DNA of 64,000 bases from Tragulus kanchil (GCA_022376925.1 JAIOJX010000003.1:40409874-40473873); one strand, 5' to 3'; shown: positions 34,393 through 47,370, numbered from the stretch's first letter. Notes: generated by a model not told the origin, from the sequence alone. Numbers and translations are program-made.

Positions 34393-35587
34393 TTTCAAAG
34401 AAGAGAATAGGTTTTCACCAAGAACAGAACGGTAGAAGTGCGTGAGGATGTGAGGATGGCTGTACATCCCAGTTTGTCAAAGGTCCCAGGGGATGCCTCT
34501 TGTCCTGGGATAATTATCAATCACACTTCTGTGCATTTTCCAATGTTCTCTGGCTTGTCACTCACAAAGGAGGAACCTTCCAGAAATTTAAAATATGAGT
34601 TAAAAGAGGGGGACTGTTACCCTAGGCAAGATACTCGGAGGCCCTGACCCAGGGCATTGACCCTGGTGATAGAGGGGAGCAAGCAGCATCCGTTTCTCCA
34701 TCTTTTAGAAACAGCCTCCCTACCTCCTTTGGGACAATGTCGCCTGTCCCTGTTGTGTAAATTAAGGGCACTCTGTTTTCATCAAGCCAAGGGGTGGCAT
34801 GCGATCTGTAAACTAATGGGACATGATCTCCTGGAACTCTGCACCTTGAGCAGAATGCCGAGAAGAGAGAAGATGGGGGAGGGGAGTGGGGGAAGGAGAC
34901 ATTTGAAGAGCTCAAAATCCGGCCACAGTGCACTGACTCAGTTTCCCATGCGGTTCTTGCTGCAGAGACTCTCAGGGCCTGGGCCCTGTGGTCTGGAAGT
35001 CAGTTTCTTCAGCCTTTCTTTCATTCTGTGAGTTTCCTCCTAGCCGTCCTATAAATGGTTTTTTTGGTTTAAAGTAGCCAGAGTTCACTTTTTGCTACTT
35101 AAAACGAATGAATCCTCGCTGATCCCAGTGTTTTGTCAAGAGGTGACACTTAGAGATGGAGGAGATGGAGGAAGGAGGGACACACTCCCTCACCAGCACA
35201 TTCTTTTTCACTCTATCTTAAGCATTATTTTTTCTAAGTGAACACCGTGCCATAATCTTCCTCGATCTCGGCATCACTGTCCAATGCCCTATCTGCTTCA
35301 TCGCTTATCTTCCAACCATCACGTACCTCTATGCACAAATGCGGTGTACTTTGTAAACAGATAATTCTGAGTAGTGACTTGGAAGGTCTTGCCCCTGCCT
35401 GGGAGAGGCCCCTAAACGCCTGTGCTGGTTCCTACACGGCCCTGGGGGCTGCAAACACAAAGGGCTAAGATTTAACACAAACATACTTCTCAAACAGACT
35501 TTTTCTTGGAGCTTATTTGTCAGTGAGATGAATGTGCGTGGGTGACCTGAAGGAAGTTTTTATTCAGTCACTGTTCTCCTTTAACTC
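34393..35587. other. Unassigned sequence
   Basis: Moderate GC. Frames of 103 and 124 codons at 34622-35031 overlap on opposite strands, share no family features and are not called. Confidence 0.4.
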
Positions 35588-36090
35588 TTCGAGGCTCAGA
35601 CTGAGCCTCTGCGGTTCTCAGGGCCGGAGGGTGCCAAGCGGTGATTTAAGGCGGGGCAGCGCACGCCTGCTTCAGGTAGGGGAGCAAATGAAAATTGGGG
35701 AGGGCGAGGCTGCACAGCGCGATTGGCTGAATTTTGATGCAGCCGACACTCCAACGTCCTGAAATATGGGATGCAGGAAGTCTCCACAGATGCTCTCTGC
35801 AGCAGTTTTTGAAAGGCAGGAACAAATTTAAACTGGGGTTTGTGAAAACAAATGACATCATTCCTGCATACTCTTCTGAAAAGCTGCAGCCCCCGTGGCA
35901 CGTTTTCCCGTTTTCTCTTTGCTCTTTTCTGCGTCCGACTCCAGGGCTTTTCGGGTTTTGATGCTGCACGTTTCACTGGCTTAAATCTTGCAGGGAATAA
36001 CCTTTCATCACTTGCCTCTAAAAATAATAAAATACGAGAAGAAAATATAGAGGCACGTAAAAGTTCGTTTAAACTCGCATTTCATCTCCA
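35588..36090. promoter_or_regulatory. CpG-rich patch, candidate regulatory region
   Basis: I count 12 CpG dinucleotides between 35588 and 35760 and about as many again to 36090, well above the CpG-poor surroundings. An inverted CCAAT box ('attgg') lies at 35722-35726. No repeat is recognised and no exon is convincing. It may be a weak CpG island, a promoter or an enhancer. The direction of any transcript is unknown. Confidence 0.3.
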
Positions 36091-36231
36091 GGCGCTGTTA
36101 TCTAGAGACATGACAGCACATAGGAAGAATTCTAGGGATGTGAATGGAACAGTAACAAAATGCTGTTTGGGGGACAGTCATCATGGAAATTATGGCCCTG
36201 ATTTATTTTGGGTGGCCTTCCCTGTACAGTG

Positions 36232-38364
36232 GGTGGTGTGGGTGACTTGAAGACTAGGATTTCCATATAGGGATTTTTTTTCCAAGTTTGCATTGTTAGC
36301 TGCAAAAGTAATCAGGGATCTGTTACAGTCACAGTAGTCAGTGAAGAACAATATGGAAATACTGTTCCCCATTGTAGAATACTATTTTTAAAAATGCAAG
36401 GTTCAGAAGTTTTTGAAGACAGAGCAGATTAGTTGACTTTCAGATCGTGTTTGTTTTTTGGTTTTTGTTGTTGTTGTTTTCATCTTCACAAGCTGGGCAC
36501 CTAGAAATGTAATAGTGAATCATCAACATATCTGAATGTGATGGAAATTTTCTCATCAAGAAAACATTTGTTTCATCACTGTCTTTGGGTAAAGGACATC
36601 CCTGGAAGCGCCCTGTTTGCCAGTGTCCGATCTGTAGGACCAACTGCCTGGGCAGGAACTGTGAAATTCCATCAAGGCGAGATGCCTCCCTGGTTTTCTC
36701 CATCCCATTCGCAAACTCAGACACAGCTGTCTTCACCTGCCTAAAACCAGTTCCCCCAGCTAATTCTGGAAACTGCTTTTCTTTGCTGAGTGAGCTTTTA
36801 AAGTCTTTTTAATTCCAGTTTCTTCAGTACTGTGAGGAGATAGCAAACAAGAAATGGACCTCCAGCTACAAAGATGAATTTTATCATATAAATGATATTC
36901 AGTGACGTATGTGCTGAGGTTTAACACTCTCTCCCCTCTACTCTTCATTTCTAATATTTCCCCCATTCCCATCCATGTCTCTAAAGTCCTCAAAACTACA
37001 AATTATGGGTGATATTTTTTCTTAGGAAGTAAAGGCAATACAATGGTTGTCTTTCTCTCTGAAATGAAACCAGCCTAGGGAGAATCTTAAGGAGAAATGG
37101 AGAAACATATTAATTTTATATCTTGGCTCTTGATTCTTGGTTCTACATATACTCTCTTTGACATTCAAAGCCTAGAGGTCAATTTTCAGAACCCCACCCT
37201 TATTTATGCTGTTATGAATCCAAGGATGGCTACTATGTAGACCCAACTAAAGTCACGTATGAGCCCAATCAAATCTTCTTTACTTTTTGAATTCAATGAG
37301 ACTATTATTAAGGATGATACCCTTTTTTGGTGGTGGTGTGGGTGACTTGAAGACTAGGATTTCCATATAGGGATTTTTTTTCCAAGTTTGCATTGTTAGC
37401 TGCAAAAGTAATCAGGGATCTGTTACAGTCACAGTAGTCAGTGAAGAACAATATGGAAATACTGTTCCCCATTGTAGAATACTATTTTTAAAAATGCAAG
37501 GTTCAGAAGTTTTTGAAGACAGAGCAGATTAGTTGACTTTCAGATCGTGTTTGTTTTTTGGTTTTTGTTGTTGTTGTTTTCATCTTCACAAGCTGGGCAC
37601 CTAGAAATGTAATAGTGAATCATCAACATATCTGAATGTGATGGAAATTTTCTCATCAAGAAAACATTTGTTTCATCACTGTCTTTGGGTAAAGGACATC
37701 CCTGGAAGCGCCCTGTTTGCCAGTGTCCGATCTGTAGGACCAACTGCCTGGGCAGGAACTGTGAAATTCCATCAAGGCGAGATGCCTCCCTGGTTTTCTC
37801 CATCCCATTCGCAAACTCAGACACAGCTGTCTTCACCTGCCTAAAACCAGTTCCCCCAGCTAATTCTGGAAACTGCTTTTCTTTGCTGAGTGAGCTTTTA
37901 AAGTCTTTTTAATTCCAGTTTCTTCAGTACTGTGAGGAGATAGCAAACAAGAAATGGACCTCCAGCTACAAAGATGAATTTTATCATATAAATGATATTC
38001 AGTGACGTATGTGCTGAGGTTTAACACTCTCTCCCCTCTACTCTTCATTCCTAATATTTCCCCCATTCCCATCCATGTCTCTAAAGTCCTCAAAACTACA
38101 AATTATGGGTGATATTTTTTCTTAGGAAGTAAAGGCAATACAATGGTTGTCTTTCTCTCTGAAATGAAACCAGCCTAGGGAGAATCTTAAGGAGAAATGG
38201 AGAAACATATTAATTTTATATCTTGGCTCTTGATTCTTGGTTCTACATATACTCTCTTTGACATTCAAAGCCTAGAGGTCAATTTTCAGAACCCCACCCT
38301 TATTTATGCTGTTATGAATCCAAGGATGGCTACTATGTAGACCCAACTAAAGTCACGTATGAGC
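36232..38364 (+). repeat. Tandem duplication I (1033 bp x2)
   Basis: Copy 1 is 36232-37264, copy 2 is 37332-38364, same length. I note one substitution (36949/38049). The spacer 37265-37331 includes 29 bases (37300-37328) that also occur downstream of copy 2 at 38457-38485. So the spacer is a shortened version of the true right flank. Unit content is unassigned. Confidence 0.92.
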
Positions 38365-39309
38365 AATCAATCTCTAACTAGAATTACAATAGACGATCTG
38401 ATTGCATTAATATATTCTTATTAATAATAATTTGCTAATAGTCTCACTAATAAGAAGACTATTATTAAGGATGATACCCTTTTTTTTATTTTCATTGTTC
38501 TTCTCTTCAAAATCTCCCTCTCATTCTGAGAGAAGTTTTTAAAATATATTTTACTGCATCATTTTCTCCATTCAATTGAAATTGTTTAAAAGGAAACTCA
38601 ACTAGGTCTTCGGATGGAACTAAAAGGGATTTTGTCTTCCTGTAAGCAGACACTAGGGATACTTTACAAATAGAGGAAAACGACTGTATTCTTCCCAGTC
38701 TCAGAAAAGAAGAGAGAACTTTCCAGCATTTCTCTCTCTCTTTCTGACTTTCTAGTAGCCTCTCTTCCTCTGTCTTATTTTCTCATCTTTCACCTCTTTT
38801 GAACTGTTGGAACCAAGAAAACAAAGCTAGAAGCTTGGCATCATCGCAGCTCTTGCCCTCCTTTAGCCCAAAGTCACCTGAGCCTTACAAAAAGGTGGGG
38901 TTCTCTTTTTTAAGAAGAAGTAGAAAATAGGAAAGGCCACTTGACAATTTCTAAGTTCTCCTCTCTTTGCTTTGAAGTCCCTCCCTGGCATGCCACAGGC
39001 TGTTGGAATTTCCTTTCCAAATCTACCTTACTGGCACTTAGCACTGAGAGCTTATAAAAAGGGACAAAGTCTTAGGAGTGATGAAGACATCTTAATTTGC
39101 TTTATTCTAAATTCTCTGTAACCTAAGTTGTTAGACTAAAATAGAAATTATGCCATTAGTTAAATTTGCCCAAGTTTTTATAGAAAAGAACTCTGCGATG
39201 TTGACATAATTATGTATATGTTCTACTCCACTTCATATGGCAAGCAAATAAAAAGGTATTGTGAGATATATGGAGTGCAACAGAATATCACCAGAAGAAT
39301 ATAAGTCAG
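38365..39309. other. Unassigned sequence
   Basis: AT-rich, including a CT-rich stretch near 38730-38790. No feature recognised. Confidence 0.45.
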
Positions 39310-39905
39310 ATCCCATGGCTCTTCTGTTCAGAACTTTCCATGGTTTCCCATCTCCTTTGCAAAAAAAAAAAAAAAGCCCAGTGCCTTGCAAAGGCCTCAA
39401 TTTCCTCCTTCCTGTATGACCTCAGCTTCACCCATCTCTTTCTCATTCCCTCAGTTCCAGTCACACTAATGTTCTTGTTGTTTATTGGACTGTCCAAATA
39501 TATGTCAACCTCAGGACCTTGGCACAGACTCATTCCTGTGCTTGGAACAGTGTTCATCCACAGGGCTATGTCCTAGTGCCTGCATTCCCTTCGGATCTCT
39601 GCTCAAATCCAACTTTTTCCATTAGCTTTCTCTGAACACATTGTGTAAAACAGTAGCCTCTGCTATCAGTCCACAGTACTTGCTACCTCCAGGATCTTGA
39701 TCTCCTGAAGGCTTCTGTATTCTTTTCGAGAGCACATATAAGCATCTAACATTCCACGTTTGTTGATTTGTTTATGACCTTCCCTCTCCCTTTGGGAGAC
39801 GAGCTCCAGTAGAGCATGAACTTGGCTTTGCTCTCCAGTGTTGACAGCAATGTGCTGAAGAGAGGGGGAACTTGGCAAATACATTGAATAAATGAATGAA
39901 GAATG
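39310..39905 (+). mobile_element. L2 LINE 3' end
   Basis: Block order fits the L2 terminus: 'gaccttggcacagactcatt', 'tgtgcttggaacagtgttc', 'atctctgctcaaatccaact', 'gctttctctgaaca', 'gagctccagtagagcatg' and the typical end 'acattgaataaatgaatgaa'. It contains an A16 run at 39360-39375. Old and non-coding. Confidence 0.7.
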
Positions 39906-40070
39906 ACTGAACTTCCAGCTTTGAGATCCTGAGATAATTTCATATTTCTAAGGCCTCTTCATTTGTGTGTCTTTGTAGCAAACTCAGACTTATCTTTGTG
40001 TCTGAATCTCAAATCAGTGATGTGGAAATTAGACATGCTTAACATTAAAATATAAACTCAGGGGGCTTCC

Positions 40071-40292
40071 CTAGTGGTTCAGTAGGTAAAGGGTCCACCT
40101 TTCAGTGCAAGGGGCACCAGGAAGCTCCCCCATGCAGAGAAACGGCTAGGCTGATGTGTCCAATTATGAGCCAACGCTCTGGAACGCATGAACCCAGAGT
40201 CGGTGCTCTGCAACTAGAGAGGCCACTGCAATGGGAGGCCCACACAGGCCAAAAAAATAAAGACGGATGAAAATAAATAAATAAATATATAA
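40071..40292 (+). mobile_element. CHR-type tRNA-derived SINE, internally shortened
   Basis: Head 'gggggcttccctagtgg', body 'ggctaggctgatgtgtcca', 'gctctggaacgcatgaac', tail 'agacggatgaaaataaataa'. The B-box region is partly deleted. No C-rich tract. Confidence 0.75.
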
Positions 40293-41029
40293 CCAATAAA
40301 ATAGGCCAAAATTTTTTCAATATATAAATGCAGATTTTTTTTCAAATTTAAGATTAAATACTGATGCTAGTGACATATTTGTTTTTAATATAATCCACTT
40401 TGGGGCTTTCACTATTATACATATTGCCTTTACTGAACTGTTCTTGCTTAAAAATTAACATGGTGGTGCTCCATAAACTTTCCAGTGAATTATCACACAA
40501 TCTCCTTGATTGGCTTCAATCTGTGTTTAATTTGACTCCAACTCAGGAAACTCTCTCCCCTCATCTCTTCATTCCTAATGTTTCCCCCATTCCCATGCAG
40601 GTCTCTATAGGCCTCAAAACTATGAATTATGACACTATTCTCTCTCAATTAACTTTTCTCATTCCCTTTTACCATGGTCTTCCTTCCCATCACGACATTG
40701 CTTCATCTTCCCCTCTTGGGTACTCTGCTCTTTGAGATCATCCCAACTACCATATTTGGGCAAATACAGTGGACTGAGAGCTTTCATGGAACTGAGTTCA
40801 CCTGAAGCTTTTGAGAAAAGGAGTCCTTAATTTCAATGAGTCATGTAAAAGATGGGCCTCAAAACAGACTGGCTTCTTTCCCTTTGTAACAGTAGTGTGT
40901 TGAGAAAGAAATATGTTGAAGAATTAAAGAGTAAATTATATTTTTCCAGTGTTCCTACAGGCTTTTTTATTTTTTTACTCCTTAGTATAAAATTTTCTTT
41001 TCTCTGTTTACTTTCCTCTGAATGCTTTT
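40293..41029. other. Mostly unassigned, with a short segment shared with duplication I
   Basis: About 85 bases at 40550-40632 resemble 36924-37008 and 38024-38108 at roughly 85 percent by eye. The rest is not recognised. A 111-codon frame (40400-40735) crosses this segment and is not supported. Confidence 0.4.
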
Positions 41030-41455
41030 TTTTTCCATTTTTTAAATTGATGTATCATTGACATATAAAATTATATTAGTTTCAGGTATACAACATACTG
41101 ATTTGATATCACATATACTGAGATATGATCACCACAATAAGTGTAGGTAACACAATCACCATCCATAATTACAAAAAGAAATATCTTCTTTCTTTACCCT
41201 CTGAGCCATGAAGGAAGACCCCCAAGTTTTTCTTTCTTATGTTGAGAACTTTTAAGATTTACTCTCTTAGCAACTTTCAAACATGCAAAACAGTATTATT
41301 AATTATTCATCAGACTGTACATGAAATTCCCAGGACTTACCATTTTATAACTACAAGTTTGTTCCTTTTGAGTTGCTCGCTCATCTTTCCCACCTTCCAA
41401 CCCCCACCTCTGGTCATCAGTAATCTGTTCTTTTTATCTATAAGCTCGGTATAAA
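41030..41455. mobile_element. Old L1 3'-region fragment
   Basis: Words such as 'attgacatataaaattatat', 'gatcaccacaataagtgtag', 'gagaacttttaagatttact', 'cttagcaactttcaaacatg' and 'cagtattattaattattcat' match what I recall of mammalian L1M 3' ends. Orientation and subfamily not assigned. Confidence 0.5.
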
Positions 41456-42812
41456 ACTCTTGATAGAGCTCTAAACTTTCAAAGAATTTAGGACATCATA
41501 CTTTTCCATCTTCTGTAATTTTACAAAGTATCACTAACTGATAAAATCCTGGCGTTTTAGCCACTCTTCTTTTTCCCTGTTCCTAACACTCACGTGCATC
41601 TCAATCTGTGTATAAATATTGCTGTCCCATAGGACTTTCTGCAGTGATGGAGATGTTCTATTTTGGCACTGTTCAATGCAGTAACCAGTAGTCATATGTG
41701 TCTAGGGCATTTGAAACATGACTGCATTCTTAATTTCCAGAGGCATCTGTTTGTTTTTTTCAGAGCCATCTTTAACAAAGATAAATTTTACTACCAAAGA
41801 GGGAAGGAGAGGATGGCAATCAGCTGACAGTCCACTTCTGTATCCACTGCCGATCCCCACATCCTTCCCTAGGTTATATACTTAATTATTCCCAGTGGTC
41901 TTCAGGCAGTTCTTAAAAAAAAAAAAAAAACAACCTAAAATTACTTTGATCTTTAGCCCTCAGGTATCTGTAATGAGAGAGTACATATTTATCAATAATA
42001 AAATGAAGCCAGGACTTCACGTTAAGTTTGGGTTTAAAATCATGTACTTGGACTCTGCTTCTGAAATTATATAGTATACTTAGTTTTATCCCTGTGGACC
42101 ACACTTTACAAGTGGTTATAGGCCATGCTTTCCAGATGACAAAATTCAGAATGGAAATGGAATCCCAATGACATCAAGACTTGAAACTAGCTTTCTGAAA
42201 TATCACAGATGTTAGTACAAAATTTAAATTCTCCCATTTTTGTCAACTCATGATTATTATCTACAATATTTTGATATTAGTCAACAGTATTCTTAGCAGT
42301 ACTATCATTTTAGAACATAAAATTTCAGGCTTATTGAAGTGAAATTACTCAAAATGTATTTATAATGCTACAGAGGATTCATTTGATATTTAAATTTTCA
42401 ATCATTATAATTACCAAATCCTTCTATTCCATGGGTGATACCAAAGTTCTCTTTATCTCTGCTTCTTGGTATTTTCACATAAGATTTCTTTTTTTGTTAC
42501 TCTCTAAACTACAGGTCTGCTTTGAGTTACTACAATGACGCTACACCGGTGAATAGAACATTAGCCCACAGACAAAATAATTTAAAAGCCCAAGGGGGAA
42601 AAAAAGAAAAAAAACTTGTCCAGAGCACAACGGAGCCTGGTCTGCAAAACAGTACTTTTGAGGTACTCCCCAAACAAAATAAATTGAAAAAACAGCAACT
42701 ATACTATCTCTGGAGAGCAATGATACGCAATGACATAAAGTGTCTGGAAACTTCAGTAGCAAAGAAACCTGTTGACTCTTTTTCAAACAAGTGTTCCCCT
42801 GTGTTTGTGACC
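41456..42812. other. Unassigned AT-rich sequence
   Basis: An A17 run is at 41914-41931. A 108-codon plus-strand frame at 42522-42848 (Lys and Asn rich) runs into duplication J and shows no family feature. Confidence 0.45.
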
Positions 42813-43239
42813 TTAGAATACCTTATATTCTCACCTAACATCTCTTAATAACCTAAGGAATTAATGTTCTAGGGAACATATTGTGCATAAAGTGTTTCTA
42901 AGTATCAATTTCCTGTTTCCAAATATTCTGGATTATTCTAGGTCTATGTGCATTCAATTGATTCAGAAACCCTATCAATTCAACCCAATGTCAGCTATGT
43001 CTATTTTAAGAGGTTTCCAAGAGATCAATGGGACCATTAGATAAACAAATAAACTAATAAACAAATAACTTCCACTGTGTATTCCGAGAGTCCCCATGGG
43101 AAACTTTTCTAACAGTTTATAGTTGCTTTTCCAAGAGACTTCACATACATTTGGGTTCACCATTGCTCTTCAAGTTACAACTTTGTCATTAATTTTAAGT
43201 GCAATTAACTATATGATTATTGCCTCTAAGTAAGCTCTT

Positions 43240-43455
43240 GGGCTTCCTAGTGCCACTAGTGGTAAAGAACCCACCTGCCAATGCAGGAGATGTAAGAGAT
43301 GAGGGTTAAATCCCTGGGTCTGGACAATCCCCTGGAGGAGGGCACTTCAGTATTCTTGTCTGGAGAATCCCATGGATGAAGGAGCCTGGCAGGTTACAGT
43401 CCTTGGGGTCACAAAGAGTTGGACACAACTGAACTGACTTAGCACACAACACAGG
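43240..43455 (+). mobile_element. Bov-tA SINE (left copy)
   Basis: Head 'gggcttcctagtgccactag', 'aatgcaggagatgtaagag', body 'ttcagtattcttgtctggag', tail 'cacaactgaactgacttagc'. Duplicate at 44291-44506. Confidence 0.85.
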
Positions 43456-44290
43456 CTCTCGTAGACAAGATTTCCTCTCCTGAAAATACCTACCTGTAAC
43501 AGACTCTTACAAATAGAAGTTCCCAAGACCAGATAACACACAGAAGTTTTCATGACTTACCTTATTTTTAGCTTTATCTTTGAGACTGCAGGAATGAGCT
43601 CTCCTATATAATTTAGTTAAGAAAATTATCTGTGTGAGGACTGCTGGTGAAACTACCGTGTGGTGAAAACGAAAAATATCTTTGAAAGTCAAAAAGGCAT
43701 CATTAAAACGGTTTTCCCTCAGGAAGAAGACTGCTTAATGGCTTCTTCAAAACAAATAATAAGTGAAAAGAAAAGGATTTACAAAATGTTCAGATTCGAG
43801 AACTGTACAGTTTTTCCCGAGTTTTACTCTCACAGAGTACCTTTATCTGGATCACAAACCTTTTTAGAATACCTTATATTCTCACCTAACATCTCTTAAT
43901 AACCTAAGGAATTAATGTTCTAGGGAACATATTGTGCATAAAGTGTTTCTAAGTATCAATTTCCTGTTTCCAAATATTCTGGATTATTCTAGGTCTATGT
44001 GCATTCAATTGATTCAGAAACCCTATCAATTCAACCCAATGTCAGCTATGTCTATTTTAAGAGGTTTCCAAGAGATCAATGGGACCATTAGATAAACAAA
44101 TAAACTAATAAACAAATAACTTCCACTGTGTATTCCGAGAGTCCCCATGGGAAACTTTTCTAACAGTTTATAGTTGCTTTTCCAAGAGACTTCACATACA
44201 TTTGGGTTCACCATTGCTCTTCAAGTTACAACTTTGTCATTAATTTTAAGTGCAATTAACTATATGATTATTGCCTCTAAGTAAGCTCTT

Positions 44291-44506
44291 GGGCTTCCTA
44301 GTGCCACTAGTGGTAAAGAACCCACCTGCCAATGCAGGAGATGTAAGAGATGAGGGTTAAATCCCTGGGTCTGGACAATCCCCTGGAGGAGGGCACTTCA
44401 GTATTCTTGTCTGGAGAATCCCATGGATGAAGGAGCCTGGCAGGTTACAGTCCTTGGGGTCACAAAGAGTTGGACACAACTGAACTGACTTAGCACACAA
44501 CACAGG
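44291..44506 (+). mobile_element. Bov-tA SINE (right copy)
   Basis: Identical to 43240-43455 by eye, offset 1051. Confidence 0.85.
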
Positions 44507-45069
44507 CTCTCGTAGACAAGATTTCCTCTCCTGAAAATACCTACCTGTAACAGACTCTTACAAATAGAAGTTCCCAAGACCAGATAACACACAGAAGTTT
44601 TCATGACTTACCTTATTTTTAGCTTTATCTTTGAGACTGCAGGAATGAGCTCTCCTATATAATTTAGTTAAGAAAATTATCTGTGTGAGGACTGCTGGTG
44701 AAACTACCGTGTGGTGAAAACGAAAAATATCTTTGAAAGTCAAAAAGGCATCATTAAAACGGTTTTCCCTCAGGAAGAAGACTGCTTAATGGCTTCTTCA
44801 AAACAAATAATAAGTGAAAAGAAAAGGATTTACAAAATGTTCAGATTCGAGAACTGTACAGTCCTGAGTTATGTTTTATCTACCTAGTAATTACCCTCTC
44901 CAAGCCATTTAAATATGTGACTCTCACAGAGAGTACCTTTATCTGGATCACAAACTCTTCTCTAGCAGAGATTTCCATCCATGCTTTTAATCTATATTTA
45001 AGAGGAAGTTGAAACCAGGTTATAATAGCAGATTGCATAAGACAGTACCATGTAGAAGACAAATTGAAG

Positions 45070-45275
45070 TCAGAAAGACATAGGTTCAATGCAGTCCCTA
45101 CTCTAACAATCATAAACTGTGTAGCCATAGAGGATATTTAACTTTTCTGACTGTCATTATTTCTGTCTGTGAAATGTATATTACAGTACCTGCAACAAAC
45201 AATAGTCAAGAGAATCGGTGAGACAGTGTGTGTAAAGGATCTAAAATCAGGCCTGAAAGATATGGTAAAATATGC
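45070..45275 (+). mobile_element. MIR SINE remnant
   Basis: Blocks in MIR order: 'tcagaaagacataggttcaa', 'ctgtgtagccatagagga', 'tatttaacttttctgactg', 'ctgtgaaatgtatattac', 'acagtgtgtgtaaagg'. Old and degenerate. Confidence 0.55.
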
Positions 45276-45875
45276 TAGAAATTGGGGATTATGACTCTAA
45301 ACAATCATTTGGTCTAAAAGAATTATGTTTTCTATGTGGTTTTTGAAATATAATATTCAAGCATCCATTTTCTTTAAATGACATGCTACGTTGTCTCCTT
45401 TCCTTTATTAAACAAATGTTTGAATTACTAAGGATGAGGAAATAAGAGAAAGTCCTGGCCACTGAGAGGTCACCATCAAGTTGAAAGACAGCTGAGGCGC
45501 AAGTCATGGCAGTGCTTCATCACAAGGGCAATATGGGTGTGGTGTGGTCACAGTGCTGTGGGAAGACAGAAAGAGAGCGGTGTGTTCTGTCCAGGTAGTC
45601 GGCTCTGTCTTCACAGGAAAGAAAGAGGAGATCCTGGGCCTTGAAGGGCCAAGGGGATTTGCCAGAAAGAGGACATTGGGATGCGTTTTTCTGCAGATGC
45701 ATCATGAAATGTGATGTCCAGGGGAACTAGGGAGTGCATGTGTGTGGCCTGCCAGGAGTGCAGGGAGGACTAGAAGACAGAGAGGTTCAGCAGTGTTCAC
45801 ATAAGGAGCTTGAAAGTCAAAAGTGGTCCGACTGAAAGAAAAAGGGGAAAAAGGTAATTACGTTACTGAACAGGG

Positions 45876-46076
45876 CTTCCCTGGTGGCTTAGTGGCAAAA
45901 ATCCACTTATAACATACAGGTTTGATCCTCGGGTTGGGAAGAGCCCCTGGAGAAGAAAATGGCTAACCATTCCAGTATTCTTACCTGGGAAATCCCATGG
46001 ACAGAGGAGCCTGGCAGGCTACAGTCCATGGGGTCATAAAGAATCGGACAAAACTCATTGACTAAACCACCACCAC
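45876..46076 (+). mobile_element. Bov-tA SINE (left copy)
   Basis: Head 'gggcttccctggtggcttag', B-box-like 'ggtttgatcctcgg', body 'ccagtattcttacctggg', 'ggacagaggagcctggcagg', tail 'ctcattgactaaaccacc'. Duplicate at 46961-47161. Confidence 0.88.
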
Positions 46077-46081
46077 CTAAT

Positions 46082-46285
46082 TACTGAGCACCTACTACAA
46101 CTGGCATTGTACCACGACTCCACCTACAGTTTTGTATCTAAATCATAGGACAACACTCAGAGATAAGCAGTATTATCTCCATTGTGCAGATGAGGAAAGT
46201 GTGGCTCTCCAAATTTAAGCAAGTTGTTCCAAGTTATATAAAAAGAAATTGAAGAAACTTGGATTCCAGTTCCCATTTGTTGAAA
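46082..46285 (-). mobile_element. MIR SINE (left copy)
   Basis: Antisense MIR: 'actgagcacctactacaact', 'attatctccattgtgcagatg', 'gaggaaagtgtggctc', 'gcaagttgttccaagttat' and 'gaaacttggattccagttcc'. Duplicate at about 47167-47370. Confidence 0.7.
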
Positions 46286-46960
46286 GATAGAGACTACATC
46301 AACCTCTATTTTAAGCAGGGGAACCAGCGGGGATCTTTAACCAAGGGAGTGACCTCATCAAAAAAATGTCTTTTTGAAAGGGAAGTATGTGACAGGACAT
46401 AAAATGTTCACTTGGAAGGAAAGAAGGCTGGGGATTAGGAGATTAGGTAGAATTATTGGCAGGTTGGTAGGAGGGCGATGAAGAAGGCTTCATTGAGTCA
46501 GTTCCTATGCAGATGGAGAGGAAAGAGACACTTTTTGTAAAGACTGCATGGATACCAACTGGATATGAATATGTCTCAGAATGAAGTTTCTGAACCCAGA
46601 TATGATAGAATATACCCAAGGGAGAATAAGAACTACTTTAAAATGTTGTATTATATTAATTTGGAACGGAGAAAGATAAGATAAGGGAACTACTTTAAAA
46701 TGTTGGTTGCAGGAGATCCTGGGCCTTGAAGGGCCAAGGGGATTTGCCAGAAAGAGGACATTGGGATGCGTTTTTCTGCAGATGCATCATGAAATGTGAT
46801 GTCCAGGGGAACTAGGGAGTGCATGTGTGTGGCCTGCCAGGAGTGCAGGGAGGACTAGAAGACAGAGAGGTTCAGCAGTGTTCACATAAGGAGCTTGAAA
46901 GTCAAAAGTGGTCCGACTGAAAGAAAAAGGGGAAAAAGGTAATTACGTTACTGAACAGGG

Positions 46961-47161
46961 CTTCCCTGGTGGCTTAGTGGCAAAAATCCACTTATAACAT
47001 ACAGGTTTGATCCTCGGGTTGGGAAGAGCCCCTGGAGAAGAAAATGGCTAACCATTCCAGTATTCTTACCTGGGAAATCCCATGGACAGAGGAGCCTGGC
47101 AGGCTACAGTCCATGGGGTCATAAAGAATCGGACAAAACTCATTGACTAAACCACCACCAC
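46961..47161 (+). mobile_element. Bov-tA SINE (right copy)
   Basis: Duplicate of 45876-46076, offset 1085. Confidence 0.88.
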
Positions 47162-47166
47162 CTAAT

Positions 47167-47370
47167 TACTGAGCACCTACTACAACTGGCATTGTACCAC
47201 GCACTCCACCTACAGTTTTGTATCTAAATCATAGGACAACACTCAGAGATAAGCAGTATTATCTCCATTGTGCAGATGAGGAAAGTGTGGCTCTCCAAAT
47301 TTAAGCAAGTTGTTCCAAGTTATATAAAAAGAAATTGAAGAAACTTGGATTCCAGTTCCCATTTGTTGAA
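47167..47370 (-). mobile_element. MIR SINE (right copy)
   Basis: Duplicate of 46082-46285 through duplication K. Confidence 0.7.

Larger units (their letters stand above)
42813..44862 (+). repeat. Tandem duplication J (about 1.0 kb x2)
   Basis: Copy 1 is 42813-43811, copy 2 is 43864-44862, offset 1051. The spacer 43812-43863 is a shortened, altered version of the true right flank at about 44915-44957 (both contain 'tacctttatctggatcacaa'). Confidence 0.92.

Noticed and set aside
35596..35976. 126-codon minus-strand frame in the CpG-rich patch
   Set aside because: High GC lowers stop frequency. No family resemblance, and a second frame overlaps it on the same strand.
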